Positions 9,600 through 20,326 of a stretch of 64,000 bases of DNA are shown piece after piece (position 1 is the first letter of the stretch; every line of letters starts with the position of its first letter). The notes beneath the pieces were generated by a model, which searched no databases, was not told the DNA's origin, and saw nothing but the letters and a program-made list of their open reading frames with translations. The position numbers and the translations under genes are program-made. Origin of the DNA: Orbaceae bacterium ESL0721. Lineage in GTDB: Bacteria > Pseudomonadota > Gammaproteobacteria > Enterobacterales > Orbaceae. The stretch spans positions 806,001-870,000 of the forward strand of contig JAQTHZ010000001.1 of assembly GCA_029433365.1 (NCBI GenBank), in the 5' to 3' direction.

Positions 9600-10520
9600 A
9601 TGTCAGCAATGTTTCATAAACAGAGATCCAAACTTCAGTTAGCCATTATTGCCTCGATTATATTGCATATAGTTGTTATTGCTATTTTAGGCTATAAAGT
9701 GTTGCAATCTGCTGATACCATCTCTGGAAGTGTAAATGGTAAAGCTATTGATGCGATCATGGTAGATCCCTCTGTCATGACGCAACAATATCAGAGGCAG
9801 TTACAGCATCAGATTAATCAACAGCAAATTGAACAACAGAGACAACTACAGATCCAGCAACAAGCGAAAGAGCTTCAAGAGAGACAACTAGCTGAGCAGC
9901 AACGACTAAAAGATCTTAAAAAAGAGCAACTAAAAGCGCTTGAGAAACAACAACAAGAGATCGAAGCAGCATTGAAACAGAAACAGCAAGCAGAAGAGCA
10001 AGCTCGATTAGCTAAACAGAAAGCTGAACAAGAGGCTAAAGCTGCAGCGGATAGAGCGGCAAAAGAGGCGGCTGATAGAGCAGCTAAAGAGGCTGCCGAT
10101 AAAGCTGCTGAAAAAGCGGCTAAAGCAGCCGCTGATAAAGCAGCAGCAAAAAATACAAAAGCTGTTGATGATATTTTAGGTGATCTCACCTCCAACAATA
10201 ACTTATCAAGTCCAACTGGTGCCCCTACATCACAACGTAAAGGGGTATCTAATAATGAACTTGATAAATATAAATTAATGGTACTTAATGCAATTAGTAA
10301 TAAATTTATTAATCCTAACAGATTATATAGTGGGCGCACTTGTGTACTGCGTATTCAAATTGCACAAGATGGTCTATTACTAAATGTCGACTCCCAAGGT
10401 GGCGATGATATTTTATGTCGTGAAGCTATAACAGCCACTAAATTAGCAGTAATTCCCAAGCCGTCACAAGATCTCTATCAAAAGGTAAAAATAATGACGC
10501 TTGATTTTCGTCCACAATAA
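9600..10520 (+). CDS. tolA: Tol-Pal system protein TolA
   Basis: A 306-residue periplasm-spanning protein, shorter than E. coli TolA (421). A membrane anchor lies at residues 13-33; a long helical domain II rich in Gln, Lys and Ala (about 60-190) contains imperfect AAKEAADR repeats; domain III (about 210-306) has the Cys pair at RTCVLRIQ and DILCREA expected for the folded end that contacts TolB/Pal. The ribosome site is weak and the start could be the second Met (9609). It is the last tol gene here: tolB, pal and cpoB do not follow. Confidence 0.95.
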   Translation: MSAMFHKQRSKLQLAIIASIILHIVVIAILGYKVLQSADTISGSVNGKAIDAIMVDPSVMTQQYQRQLQHQINQQQIEQQRQLQIQQQAKELQERQLAEQQRLKDLKKEQLKALEKQQQEIEAALKQKQQAEEQARLAKQKAEQEAKAAADRAAKEAADRAAKEAADKAAEKAAKAAADKAAAKNTKAVDDILGDLTSNNNLSSPTGAPTSQRKGVSNNELDKYKLMVLNAISNKFINPNRLYSGRTCVLRIQIAQDGLLLNVDSQGGDDILCREAITATKLAVIPKPSQDLYQKVKIMTLDFRPQ

Positions 10521-10561
10521 TTATTGTTAATCCAATATTTATATCCGTTTTAATCCATATC

Positions 10562-10580
10562 AACCCTAAAACATTGGGTT
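10562..10580 (-). repeat. Single copy of the ATGTTTTAGGGTT repeat, inverted
   Basis: Read on the minus strand this is AACCCAATGTTTTAGGGTT, containing the 13-base word found in several other spacers of this window. The word is flanked so that AACCC and GGGTT can pair. It lies about 40 bp beyond the tolA stop, in the spacer before hslV. Confidence 0.8.
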
Positions 10581-10794
10581 CTATTCTATATAGTAGAAAG
10601 ATATATGAGATAAATTTAGTTATATTTTTCTACTCTAATATATTCAACTTATTTAATCACCGTTTACGCTGTTTTTAAAAAAATGGATTGAAAAAAGTTA
10701 ATCCATCCCAATATATCCTCTATTAATTTTAAAATACATTGATATAAATATTATAAATGGAAACTTTATATCAATAACTTGGAGTAAATTAATT

Positions 10795-11322
10795 ATGACT
10801 ACAATCGTAAGTGTTCGTCGTGATGGGCAAGTTGTTATTGGTGGTGATGGACAGGTCACATTAGGTGAACGAATCATTATGAAAGGTAACGCGCGTAAAG
10901 TTCGCCGTCTATATAACAATAGAGTTATTGCAGGTTTTGCTGGCGGTACTGCTGACGCATTTACCTTATTTGAACTTTTTGAACGAAAACTTGAGATGCA
11001 TCAAGGCCATTTAACTAAATCAGCTGTTGAATTAGCTAAAGATTGGCGAACTGATCGTGTGTTGCGTAAACTTGAAGCATTACTTGCAGTAGCTGATGAG
11101 ACAGCATCTTTAATTATTACTGGTACTGGTGATGTTATCCAACCTGAAGATGATCTTATTGCTATTGGTTCAGGTGGTCCTTATGCACAAGCGGCTGCAC
11201 GGGCGCTATTAGATAATACAACACTATCGGCTCATGATATCGTACAAAAATCACTCTCTATTGCAGGCGATATTTGCGTCTATACCAACAACTTCCAAAC
11301 TATTGAAGAACTTAATTACTAA
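10795..11322 (+). CDS. hslV: ATP-dependent protease catalytic subunit HslV
   Basis: A 175-residue Ntn hydrolase related to the proteasome beta subunit. After removal of Met1 the catalytic Thr is exposed ([20 protein letters not shown]), and the GNARKVRRL and [13 protein letters not shown] segments are conserved. Two hexamers pair with the HslU ATPase to degrade misfolded proteins and SulA. It starts after a GGAG site and is followed by hslU after 19 bp. Length matches E. coli (176). Confidence 0.98.
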   Translation: MTTIVSVRRDGQVVIGGDGQVTLGERIIMKGNARKVRRLYNNRVIAGFAGGTADAFTLFELFERKLEMHQGHLTKSAVELAKDWRTDRVLRKLEALLAVADETASLIITGTGDVIQPEDDLIAIGSGGPYAQAAARALLDNTTLSAHDIVQKSLSIAGDICVYTNNFQTIEELNY

Positions 11323-11341
11323 TTAACTGGAAAACTAAATT

Positions 11342-12670
11342 ATGTCTGAAATGACTCCTCGTGAGATTGTTACTGAATTAGATAAACATATCATTGGTCA
11401 AGATAAAGCTAAACGCTCTGTTGCTATAGCGCTACGTAACCGTTGGCGCCGTATGCAGCTTGATCAATCCCTTCGTCATGAAGTGACGCCAAAGAATATT
11501 CTTATGATTGGGCCTACAGGTGTAGGTAAAACTGAAATTGCACGTCGATTAGCTAAACTGGCTAATGCCCCTTTCATTAAAGTTGAAGCAACTAAATTTA
11601 CCGAAGTGGGCTATGTTGGCAAAGAGGTAGATTCAATTATTCGTGATCTCACTGATTCAGCAGTGAAGATGATCCGCCAAAATGCCATTGAAAAAAACCG
11701 CAAACGGGCAACTGAACTTGCTGAAGAGCGTATTTTAGATGTGCTAGTTCCACCCGCAAAAGATGGTTGGGGGCAGATTGAAAATAGTAGTGAATCTACA
11801 GCTCGTCAGGCCTTCCGTAAAAAATTACGTGAAGGCGATTTAAATGATAAAGAGATTGAGATTGAAGTTGCCGGTCTTAATATTGGTGTCGAGATTATGG
11901 CTCCTCCAGGTATGGAAGAGATGACTAATCAGCTACAATCAATGTTTCAAAATATCGGTGGACAAAAATCTAAACCGCGCAAAATGAAAATCAGTGATGC
12001 ACTTAAACAGCTAACTGAAGAAGAGGCTGCTAAATTGGTCAACCCAGAAGATCTCAAGCATGAGGCAATTGAAGCAGTAGAACAAAATGGAATTGTCTTT
12101 ATTGATGAGATCGATAAAGTGTGTAAACGTGGTAACTCATCAGGTCCTGATGTTTCACGTGAAGGGGTTCAACGTGATTTACTACCCTTAGTGGAAGGTT
12201 GTACTGTTTCTACTAAACATGGTTCAGTAAAAACTGATCACATTCTATTTATCGCTTCTGGCGCTTTCCAAACAGCTAGCCCATCTGATCTTATTCCTGA
12301 ACTACAAGGGCGTTTGCCAATTCGTGTTGAGTTAAAAGCACTGACTAGTGAAGATTTTGAACGTATTTTAACTGAACCTAATGCCTCACTAACTGTTCAA
12401 TATAAAGCGTTAATGGCAACTGAAGGGGTAGAAGTTGAATTTACCCAAGATGGTATTCGCAAAATTGCCGAATCTGCTTGGCAGGTTAATGAGCAGAATG
12501 AGAACATTGGTGCGCGTCGTCTGCATACCGTTTTAGAGCGGTTGATGGAAGATATCTCGTTTGAAGCGAGCGAACTAAATGGAAAAGTGATTACGATCGA
12601 TGCAGATTATGTAAGCAGCCATTTAGATAAGCTGGTTGCCGATGAAGATCTCAGTAAATTTATTTTATAA
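11342..12670 (+). CDS. hslU: ATP-dependent protease ATPase subunit HslU
   Basis: A 442-residue AAA+ unfoldase (E. coli 443). Walker A is GPTGVGKTE near residue 58, Walker B is IVFIDEIDK near residue 250, and the substrate-threading segment is at [15 protein letters not shown]. The inserted I-domain lies between them. The C-terminus DLSKFIL docks into HslV pockets, as in E. coli. It forms an operon with hslV, ended by a strong hairpin at 12685. Confidence 0.98.
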   Translation: MSEMTPREIVTELDKHIIGQDKAKRSVAIALRNRWRRMQLDQSLRHEVTPKNILMIGPTGVGKTEIARRLAKLANAPFIKVEATKFTEVGYVGKEVDSIIRDLTDSAVKMIRQNAIEKNRKRATELAEERILDVLVPPAKDGWGQIENSSESTARQAFRKKLREGDLNDKEIEIEVAGLNIGVEIMAPPGMEEMTNQLQSMFQNIGGQKSKPRKMKISDALKQLTEEEAAKLVNPEDLKHEAIEAVEQNGIVFIDEIDKVCKRGNSSGPDVSREGVQRDLLPLVEGCTVSTKHGSVKTDHILFIASGAFQTASPSDLIPELQGRLPIRVELKALTSEDFERILTEPNASLTVQYKALMATEGVEVEFTQDGIRKIAESAWQVNEQNENIGARRLHTVLERLMEDISFEASELNGKVITIDADYVSSHLDKLVADEDLSKFIL

Positions 12671-12684
12671 TCTTACTAAGATAT

Positions 12685-12716
12685 GTAAGGTGAGCTAGCT
12701 TTCTCACCTTACTTTC
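12685..12716 (+). terminator. Terminator after hslVU
   Basis: A perfect 10-bp inverted repeat (GTAAGGTGAG / CTCACCTTAC) with an 8-base loop is followed by TTTCTT. It lies 14 bp past the hslU stop, between hslU and the convergent gene mpl. Confidence 0.8.
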
Positions 12717-12775
12717 TTGCTTACTATTGATTTTATTTAATATTTTACAGTTAGTTTTATTACACAAATAAGCGA

Positions 12776-14194
12776 TTAATCTATAAGTTGTGAACTCTCT
12801 GTCTGTTCGGCATGTTTGTTAAGTGCATCTAGAATTTTATGATGAATTCCGCCAAAACTGCCGTTACTCATGACTAAAATAACATCATTAGGCTTAACCG
12901 CTTTTACAACCATCTCTGCTAACAGATCTAAATCACCCGACCAGTAGGCTGGCTGTATACATGCTTCAGCAACATCTGCAACCAACCATAATAAATTTTC
13001 TGGTTGATAGAGAAATACCTCATCAGCTCGACCTAATGCTGGCGCCAGTTCATCTTTCAAAACGCCTAATTTCATCGTATTTGAGCGTGGTTCAAGCACA
13101 GCTAAAATACGTCGATTAGCACCGATTTTACTACGGAGTGCTTCTAAAGTAGCTAAAATAGCCGTAGGGTGATGGGCAAAATCATCATAAATCTGAATAT
13201 TACCTAAATCACCATGCTTTTCATCATAAGTCACATCATAATAGAGCTCTAAGCGTCTTTTAGCGTTTATGAAAGATCCTAGTGCACAACATGCATCTTT
13301 TGGTTCAATACCCACATTATATGCTGCGGCAATTGCCATAAGCGCATTATGCATATTGTGTTCACCAACTAAGCTATATTCAACTTCACCTACCTCTTGA
13401 TCATGCAGGTATACCTTAAATTGACTTGCATCATTAGTGACTTTTTTTGCCTGCCAACCTTCAATTGAGTCAATAAATGTCTGCTCGCTCCAACACCCTT
13501 TAGCTAACACCTGCTTTAAATTGGCATCTTCTTGCGGTGAGATGATTAAACCTTTACTTGGAACTAGACGTACTAAATATTGGAACTGTTTTTGGATTGC
13601 GGCAAGATCATCGAAAATATCAGCATGATCAAACTCTAAATTATTAAGAACAAGCGTTCTTGGGCAGTAGTGCATAAATTTTGAGCGTTTATCGAAAAAA
13701 GCGCAATCATATTCATCTGCCTCAATAACAAAAAAATGGCCATCTCCTAACCTTGCTGAAACTTCAAAATTTCCAGGAACACCACCAATTACAAATCCTT
13801 GTTGATAACCCTGTTCCTCTAATATCCAGTTAACCATGCCAGCAGTTGTTGTTTTACCATGTGTTCCTGCAACAGCAATAACCCAGCGATTAGATAAAAC
13901 ATTATCGTGTAACCATTGTGGTGCTGATGTATAGGGAATATTGTTATCTAAAATTGCTTCAACACAAGGGTTACCGCGCGACATCGCATTACCGATAATA
14001 ACTAAATCTGGTGTTGGCGTTAGTTGAGATGGATCATATCCTTCAATAAGATCGATATGCTCTTTTTGCAAAAGGGTACTCATTGGTGGATAGACATTTT
14101 TATCAGATCCTGTAACTTTGTGCCCAAGCGATCGTGCAATTAATGCAATTCCCGCCATAAATGTTCCACAAATACCGAGAATATGAATATGCAT
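12776..14194 (-). CDS. mpl: UDP-MurNAc:L-alanyl-gamma-D-glutamyl-meso-DAP ligase
   Basis: A Mur-ligase family enzyme that reattaches recycled murein tripeptide to UDP-MurNAc. The N-terminus HIHILGICGTFMAGIALIA is the UDP-binding Rossmann segment, the ATP loop is VAGTHGKTTTAGM near residue 110, and YDDFAHHPTAI is the C-terminal domain motif. I chose the ATG at 14194, giving 472 residues (E. coli 457), because AAAAGGA is 5 bp ahead of it; the frame stays open to 14227. It lies downstream of recJ with about 80 bp between them, unlike E. coli. Confidence 0.95.
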   Translation of the reverse strand: MHIHILGICGTFMAGIALIARSLGHKVTGSDKNVYPPMSTLLQKEHIDLIEGYDPSQLTPTPDLVIIGNAMSRGNPCVEAILDNNIPYTSAPQWLHDNVLSNRWVIAVAGTHGKTTTAGMVNWILEEQGYQQGFVIGGVPGNFEVSARLGDGHFFVIEADEYDCAFFDKRSKFMHYCPRTLVLNNLEFDHADIFDDLAAIQKQFQYLVRLVPSKGLIISPQEDANLKQVLAKGCWSEQTFIDSIEGWQAKKVTNDASQFKVYLHDQEVGEVEYSLVGEHNMHNALMAIAAAYNVGIEPKDACCALGSFINAKRRLELYYDVTYDEKHGDLGNIQIYDDFAHHPTAILATLEALRSKIGANRRILAVLEPRSNTMKLGVLKDELAPALGRADEVFLYQPENLLWLVADVAEACIQPAYWSGDLDLLAEMVVKAVKPNDVILVMSNGSFGGIHHKILDALNKHAEQTESSQLID

Positions 14195-14272
14195 TTTTAA
14201 TCCTTTTAAATTGTTGTTCTCTTTCATTATTAAAAGAGTTATTTAAACGTTATTATAGTTAAATTTAACCGC

Positions 14273-16045
14273 CTAAGCGATAGGCCACATGTACCTAATT
14301 AAAAGTTGAACTGCCTGATTTCCTCGATATTCATCCACCTCTAAGTGATAGACAATTTTCACTCTCTTTACTGAAAAATCTGGCCACTCTTGTCGATTAA
14401 TATTAAAAATCACACCATTAATAATCATACCGCCAGCTTCTGGTTCTAAAACTAAGCGGAGATGCTTTTCACCAATTAAACGCTGTTGATGGATAATAAA
14501 ATCTCCGTCAAACAGTGGTGCTGGGAATCCCTCGCCCCATGGACCAGACTCTTTTATCTGTTTAGCTGTTTCGTAAGTAAAGTAGTGACTTTCAATTTCG
14601 CCATCAGTTTTAATAACTGGCTCAAAAAGCACCTCATTTTTGGTCACTTGCTCTGTTAAGATCTCTTCAAAACAGAGAGAGAATTTATCTAAATTAGTTT
14701 CAGATATGGTCAATCCAACTGCCATTGCATGCCCACCAAAACTGACTATCAATTCTGGATTTTTCTGATCAATAGCATCAAGTAGATCTCGAAGATGGAT
14801 ACCTGGGATAGAGCGCCCTGAACCTTTTAAATATCCTGTCTCAGCAGCTGCAAATGAGATAACAGGTCGATAGTAGTGATCTTTCAGACGAGAAGATAAA
14901 ATACCGATAATACCCTGATGCCACTCGGGATGATAGACTACAATACCATTAGGAATATGGTGCTGATCTTGCTCAATTTGCGCTAAAGTTTTCAGCGCCT
15001 CTTTCTGCATGGTCTGTTCAATTAATTTGCGATCACGATTGAGTGTATCAAGATCTTCAGCCATGGCAATCGCTAACTGATAGTCATCACAAATGAGTAG
15101 TTCAACACCTAGTGACATATTATCCATGCGTCCAGCTGCATTTAAACGGGGCGCTATTGAAAAAGCGAGATCTAACGATGACACATTACGAGGATTCTGT
15201 TTAGCAATCTCTAACAGTGCTCTAATACCTGTTACACAGATATTTGACCGGATACGATTAATACCTTGATGAACTAAAATGCGGTTATTGTGATCCAACT
15301 TAACTACATCAGCAATTGTCCCCAATGCAACTAAATCCAATAACATTGCTAGATTATATTCAGGAAGATTTCGCTCAATAAACCACTGCTCTTGACGTAA
15401 TTTAGCTCGTAAAGCAAGCATGAAATAGAATGTCACCCCTACTCCAGCCAGCGATTTAGAGGGGAATTCACAGTTAGATAAGTTAGGATTTACTATTGCA
15501 TCAGCCAAAGGGAGATCATCGGGAGACAAATGGTGATCAGTAATGATGACAGATAATCCAGCCTCTTTTGCATACGCTACAGCCGTAATAGCAGAGATAC
15601 CATTATCAACAGTAATAATCATATCGCTATTTTGTGCAATCGCACGATCGACAACAGCGATGCTAAGTCCGTATCCATCATCAAATCGATTGGGAATGAT
15701 ATAGTCTACGTTAACTGCACCCATGCTCCGTAAAGCCCGCACAATAAGCGCGGTACTTGTTGCACCATCGGTATCGAAATCCCCAACAATAGTGATATGT
15801 TGATCTCCTTTCATTGCCTGAAAGAGTAAATCTACCGCCCTATCCATCCCATTTAATAGTTTATAGCTATGTAAATTCCGAGTGGCATAGTCAAGCTCTT
15901 CTGCCGTTGTGATGCCTCGTAATGCATAAATTCGCTGTAGTAGTGGTGAAAAATCTTGTGGGAAATTACAAGGGGTGTTTGGTAACTGACGGCGTTCTAT
16001 TCTATTTTGATTCATATTTACTGTATCTATCATCCCCTTAACCAT
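14273..16045 (-). CDS. recJ: Single-stranded-DNA exonuclease RecJ
   Basis: A 590-residue 5'-3' exonuclease for recombination and mismatch repair. DHH-family motifs are present: VGDFDTDGATSTAL near residue 101, TVDNGISA, ITDHHLSPDD and the GSGRSI / FGGHAMAVGL segments of the DHHA1 part, followed by the OB fold. Length is close to E. coli (577). Three Met codons lie near the N-terminus (16045, 16033, 16015); none has a good ribosome site, so the start is uncertain. It is third in the conserved xerD-dsbC-recJ order. Confidence 0.96.
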   Translation of the reverse strand: MVKGMIDTVNMNQNRIERRQLPNTPCNFPQDFSPLLQRIYALRGITTAEELDYATRNLHSYKLLNGMDRAVDLLFQAMKGDQHITIVGDFDTDGATSTALIVRALRSMGAVNVDYIIPNRFDDGYGLSIAVVDRAIAQNSDMIITVDNGISAITAVAYAKEAGLSVIITDHHLSPDDLPLADAIVNPNLSNCEFPSKSLAGVGVTFYFMLALRAKLRQEQWFIERNLPEYNLAMLLDLVALGTIADVVKLDHNNRILVHQGINRIRSNICVTGIRALLEIAKQNPRNVSSLDLAFSIAPRLNAAGRMDNMSLGVELLICDDYQLAIAMAEDLDTLNRDRKLIEQTMQKEALKTLAQIEQDQHHIPNGIVVYHPEWHQGIIGILSSRLKDHYYRPVISFAAAETGYLKGSGRSIPGIHLRDLLDAIDQKNPELIVSFGGHAMAVGLTISETNLDKFSLCFEEILTEQVTKNEVLFEPVIKTDGEIESHYFTYETAKQIKESGPWGEGFPAPLFDGDFIIHQQRLIGEKHLRLVLEPEAGGMIINGVIFNINRQEWPDFSVKRVKIVYHLEVDEYRGNQAVQLLIRYMWPIA

Positions 16046-16154
16046 GAGTTAAGAGGATATTTTACATAGCTCTTTAAATAGATTGTTGGGTTATAAACTA
16101 TTTACTAGTGGATTTTTCACTAATAGTCTATTTTGTGAAAAATTTAATGAACTA

Positions 16155-16850
16155 CTATTCGCCACCCTTCTTTAAAATATCGACCAATTTATCTGCCGGT
16201 ACATAGCCAGAGATTAACTGACCACTCGATAATATAATTGCAGGTGTACCTGTAATGCCCAATTTTTTTCCGACATTAAACTGCTGTGTTACATAAGGAA
16301 CCATGCTATTTGCTGGCGTGATAAGTTTACCTTTGTAAGCATTATCAAATGCGGCTTTACGATCTGTTGCACTCCAGATTGATTGCATATCTTTACCCAC
16401 ATCGCTATCAGCACCAGCTCTTGGGAAAGCAAAATAGTGTACCGAAATTCCAGCATCTAAATATTGGTTAATATTTTCATGTAGCAGTTTGCAGTAGTGG
16501 CAAGTGTAATCTGTAAAGACTGAGATAACATATTTCTCATTTTTTGCTTTATAAACAATCGCATCTTTTTCAATTGATTTAATTAAATTAGCATTACTAC
16601 TATTGGCAATATTAACAGGTTGCGATCCCTCTAAATTATAGATAGGACCTTGAGTTAAATATTTACCATCTTCGGTCACATAAAATCGCCCATCAGGCGT
16701 GATAACGCTTTTAAATCCTTTAACAGGGCTGTCAGAAATTTTGATATCTTTACCGGTATAGCCTAATTTACCAAGCGACTGGGTAATTTCTACACTACCT
16801 GCCAAAACAGAAGTGGAAAATAGAGTTAAACCTAAAATTAGTCTCTTCAT
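16155..16850 (-). CDS. dsbC: Thiol:disulfide isomerase DsbC
   Basis: A 231-residue periplasmic disulfide isomerase with a signal peptide (MKRLILGLTLFSTSVLAG, cleavage after Ala17). An N-terminal dimerisation domain is followed by a thioredoxin domain with active site CHYC (FTDYTCHYCKLLH, near residue 118); E. coli has CGYC, so the middle residue differs. The cis-Pro motif GTPAIIL is present. DsbC reshuffles wrong disulfides in secreted proteins. It sits between xerD and recJ as in E. coli. Confidence 0.95.
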   Translation of the reverse strand: MKRLILGLTLFSTSVLAGSVEITQSLGKLGYTGKDIKISDSPVKGFKSVITPDGRFYVTEDGKYLTQGPIYNLEGSQPVNIANSSNANLIKSIEKDAIVYKAKNEKYVISVFTDYTCHYCKLLHENINQYLDAGISVHYFAFPRAGADSDVGKDMQSIWSATDRKAAFDNAYKGKLITPANSMVPYVTQQFNVGKKLGITGTPAIILSSGQLISGYVPADKLVDILKKGGE

Positions 16851-16876
16851 TTGATTATTCCTTATTGCATCCGGTT

Positions 16877-17824
16877 TTATGCACGCGGATGATGTTTATC
16901 ATATAAATTTTTCAGCCGTTCAGTCGCTACATGTGTATAAATTTGGGTGGTTGATAAGCTGCTATGTCCAAGTAACATCTGTACTACACGAAGATCAGCA
17001 CCATGATTTAAAAGATGCGTAGCAAATGCATGGCGTAAAACATGCGGTGATAATGTCTCAATATTTATGCTGGCTAGTATCGCATAATATTTTATTCGAT
17101 GCCAGAATGTCTGACGAGTCATTTTTTTGCCCAATCTACTTGGAAAGAGAGTATCGATAGGTCCATGTTTTAACAGATCATTACGTCCATATGAGAAAAA
17201 GTAATCGACCCAGTAGATCGCCTCTTCGCCAAGAGGTACTAAACGCTCTTTATCACCTTTACCAACTACCCGAACAACTCCTTGCTTTAGGCTTATATCA
17301 TTCATCTCTAAACCAATTAACTCAGAAACACGCAGTCCTGTTGCATATAGTAGTTCCAGCATAGCTTTATCCCGTAACTCAACAGGATCATCAATATTGG
17401 GTGCATTTAATAGCATATCAACTTGCAATTCAGTTAAATCTTTAGGTAATGTTTTAGGCAGCTTAGGTGATGAGAGCACAGCAGAGGGATCATCTTCACG
17501 ATATTTTTCACGATAAAGATATTGGAAAAAACGTTTACATGCACTTAATAGACGGGCAGAACTTGTCGCTTTATAGCCCTCTTCAACCCGTTGAAATAGG
17601 AACTGTTGTAGATGAGTAGTCTCAGCCGTAAGTAGCGAAACATTTTGTGCCTGTAGTGATCTGGTTAAACCATGCAGATCAAGTCGATACGAGATAATAG
17701 TATTCTCTGCCAAATTTCGCTCTAACCACAAAGCATCCAAAAAATGTTCTATCAACATACTATTTTGCGGATCGATATGCACTGTTTCACTTTTGGTAAA
17801 AGCCTGTTTTTTAGTTGGCGTCAT
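16877..17824 (-). CDS. xerD: Site-specific tyrosine recombinase XerD
   Basis: A 315-residue recombinase that with XerC resolves chromosome dimers at dif. The catalytic set is visible: Arg in YATGLRVSELIGLE, HVLRHAFATHLLNHGADL with His and Arg, the second His in LLGHSSLSTTQ, and the nucleophile Tyr in IYTHVATERL. E. coli XerD has 298 residues; the extra length is N-terminal, and an internal Met at 17758 would give a closer match, although neither start has a clear ribosome site. It is first in xerD-dsbC-recJ, so it is a housekeeping gene and not a mobile-element integrase. Confidence 0.96.
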   Translation of the reverse strand: MTPTKKQAFTKSETVHIDPQNSMLIEHFLDALWLERNLAENTIISYRLDLHGLTRSLQAQNVSLLTAETTHLQQFLFQRVEEGYKATSSARLLSACKRFFQYLYREKYREDDPSAVLSSPKLPKTLPKDLTELQVDMLLNAPNIDDPVELRDKAMLELLYATGLRVSELIGLEMNDISLKQGVVRVVGKGDKERLVPLGEEAIYWVDYFFSYGRNDLLKHGPIDTLFPSRLGKKMTRQTFWHRIKYYAILASINIETLSPHVLRHAFATHLLNHGADLRVVQMLLGHSSLSTTQIYTHVATERLKNLYDKHHPRA

Positions 17825-18012
17825 AATAAAAATAAGCTAGATAGCGGATAAGTGAGACTAAAGTTTACATTATACACACTCATACGTATTACCGGTAACC
17901 CTCTCTAAATTATCATTACAATCTCCCCTCAATTTCTTGTAATATTCATTAACTTTGGGTGTAGAAAATAACAGTTATAGACGTTAAAAATGTTGGTTTC
18001 TTAATTTAAGAA

Positions 18013-18051
18013 AATGAATAGAAAATCATAAAAAATGAATAAAAATTAATT
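18013..18051 (+). promoter_or_regulatory. Tandem ARG boxes (ArgR operator) upstream of argD
   Basis: Two sequences resemble the ArgR half-palindrome TGAATwwwwATTCA: TGAATAGAAAATCA at 18015 and TGAATAAAAATTAA at 18036, each with one mismatch to the conserved arms. Their starts are exactly 21 bp apart, the spacing of paired 18-bp ARG boxes with a 3-bp gap in E. coli arginine operators. They lie 64-100 bp ahead of the argD ATG. The placement implies arginine-dependent repression by the ArgR hexamer; argR itself is not in the window. Confidence 0.7.
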
Positions 18052-18090
18052 TACACGCCTAGCAAAAAGCATAAAATAGAGAAAAATTAA

Positions 18091-19326
<1,236 letters not shown>

Positions 19327-19346
19327 TTTTTTCTATACAGTAACGG

Positions 19347-19371
19347 CACGTTTTACCTAAACGTGTTATTT
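19347..19371 (+). terminator. Probable terminator after argD
   Basis: A 7-bp stem (CACGTTT / AAACGTG) with a TACCT-like loop lies 20 bp past the argD stop and is followed by T-rich sequence (TTATTTAT). The T-run is interrupted, so efficiency is uncertain. Confidence 0.5.
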
Positions 19372-19390
19372 ATAATGCTATTTTTTATTC

Positions 19391-19438
19391 ACTATATTGT
19401 CTATTAACTATATTAGCTATTAACTATATGATTTGTGA
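19391..19438. repeat. 16-bp tandem repeat, about three units
   Basis: Units ACTATATTGTCTATTA, ACTATATTAGCTATTA and a diverged ACTATATGATTTGTGA start at 19391, 19407 and 19423, an exact 16-bp period. They lie in the spacer between argD and engB, downstream of the probable argD terminator. Confidence 0.75.
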
Positions 19439-19488
19439 GATATATGATTAATTAACGGTGTTGTTACTGTAAATTAAGGAATTTTATC

Positions 19489-20100
19489 ATGACTGACATT
19501 CGCCCTCTTAACTATGCAAAAACTCATTTTATTATGAGTGCTCCCGATATTTCACACCTACCAACTGATGATGGCGTAGAGGTTGCATTCGCAGGGCGCT
19601 CAAATGCCGGCAAATCAAGTGCATTAAACACATTAACCAACCAAAAAAGTTTGGCGAGAACCAGTAAGACACCAGGTCGCACCCAACTCATTAACCTTTT
19701 TTCGGTAGAAGAGAACTGCCGACTAGTTGATCTACCCGGTTATGGGTATGCGCAAGTTCCTGAAGAGCTAAAACGTAAATGGCAGAAATCTTTAGGTGAA
19801 TATTTACAGAAACGTGAAAGTTTAAAAGGGTTAATTGTCTTGATGGATATCCGCCATCCATTAAAAGATCTAGATCAACAGATGATAGCATGGGCAGTAT
19901 CGGTTAATATTCCAGTGATGTTACTTTTGACCAAAGCTGATAAGTTAGCTGTTGGTGCCCAAAAAAAGCAGCTCAATTTAGTTAAAGAGGCTATTCTCCC
20001 TTTCCAAGGTGATATTACCGTCGCACTCTTTTCATCCCCAAAACGAATTGGTCTTGATCCGTTAAAGCAGAAGTTAGACGAGTGGTTTGCTAATCAATAA
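19489..20100 (+). CDS. engB: Ribosome-biogenesis GTPase EngB (YihA/YsxC)
   Basis: A 203-residue essential small GTPase. G1 is [14 protein letters not shown] near residue 36, the switch I threonine lies in [11 protein letters not shown]3 is [12 protein letters not shown]4 is LLTKADKL and G5 is around ALFSSPK. Such proteins assist large ribosomal subunit assembly. It stands alone between two repeat-containing spacers, with AAGGA before the ATG. Confidence 0.96.
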   Translation: MTDIRPLNYAKTHFIMSAPDISHLPTDDGVEVAFAGRSNAGKSSALNTLTNQKSLARTSKTPGRTQLINLFSVEENCRLVDLPGYGYAQVPEELKRKWQKSLGEYLQKRESLKGLIVLMDIRHPLKDLDQQMIAWAVSVNIPVMLLLTKADKLAVGAQKKQLNLVKEAILPFQGDITVALFSSPKRIGLDPLKQKLDEWFANQ

Positions 20101-20326
20101 ATCTTCTTTTTTAAAGCACTTATTAAAGCAATTTTTTACCTCTCTTTTTTACCACTTTTCTTTTTAAAATGTGCAGTAGATCAAAATCTGCTGCCATAAT
20201 CTCCTATATTATGGTTTCCTATATTATTGTTAAGTTAACGGTTTACTGTGAGATCTACTCGAAACGTAAATATATCCTCCACCTATTTAACCTTTTTTAT
20301 TAATAACTGTATGAGATTAAAGGAAA

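Noticed and set aside
9875-10339. 154-residue open frame on the minus strand, rich in Ala, Ser and Cys
   Set aside because: It is the antisense shadow of the Ala/Lys-rich domain II of tolA and has no ribosome site.
16877-17824. Integrase of a mobile element
   Set aside because: The gene is XerD by motifs and by the xerD-dsbC-recJ neighbourhood.
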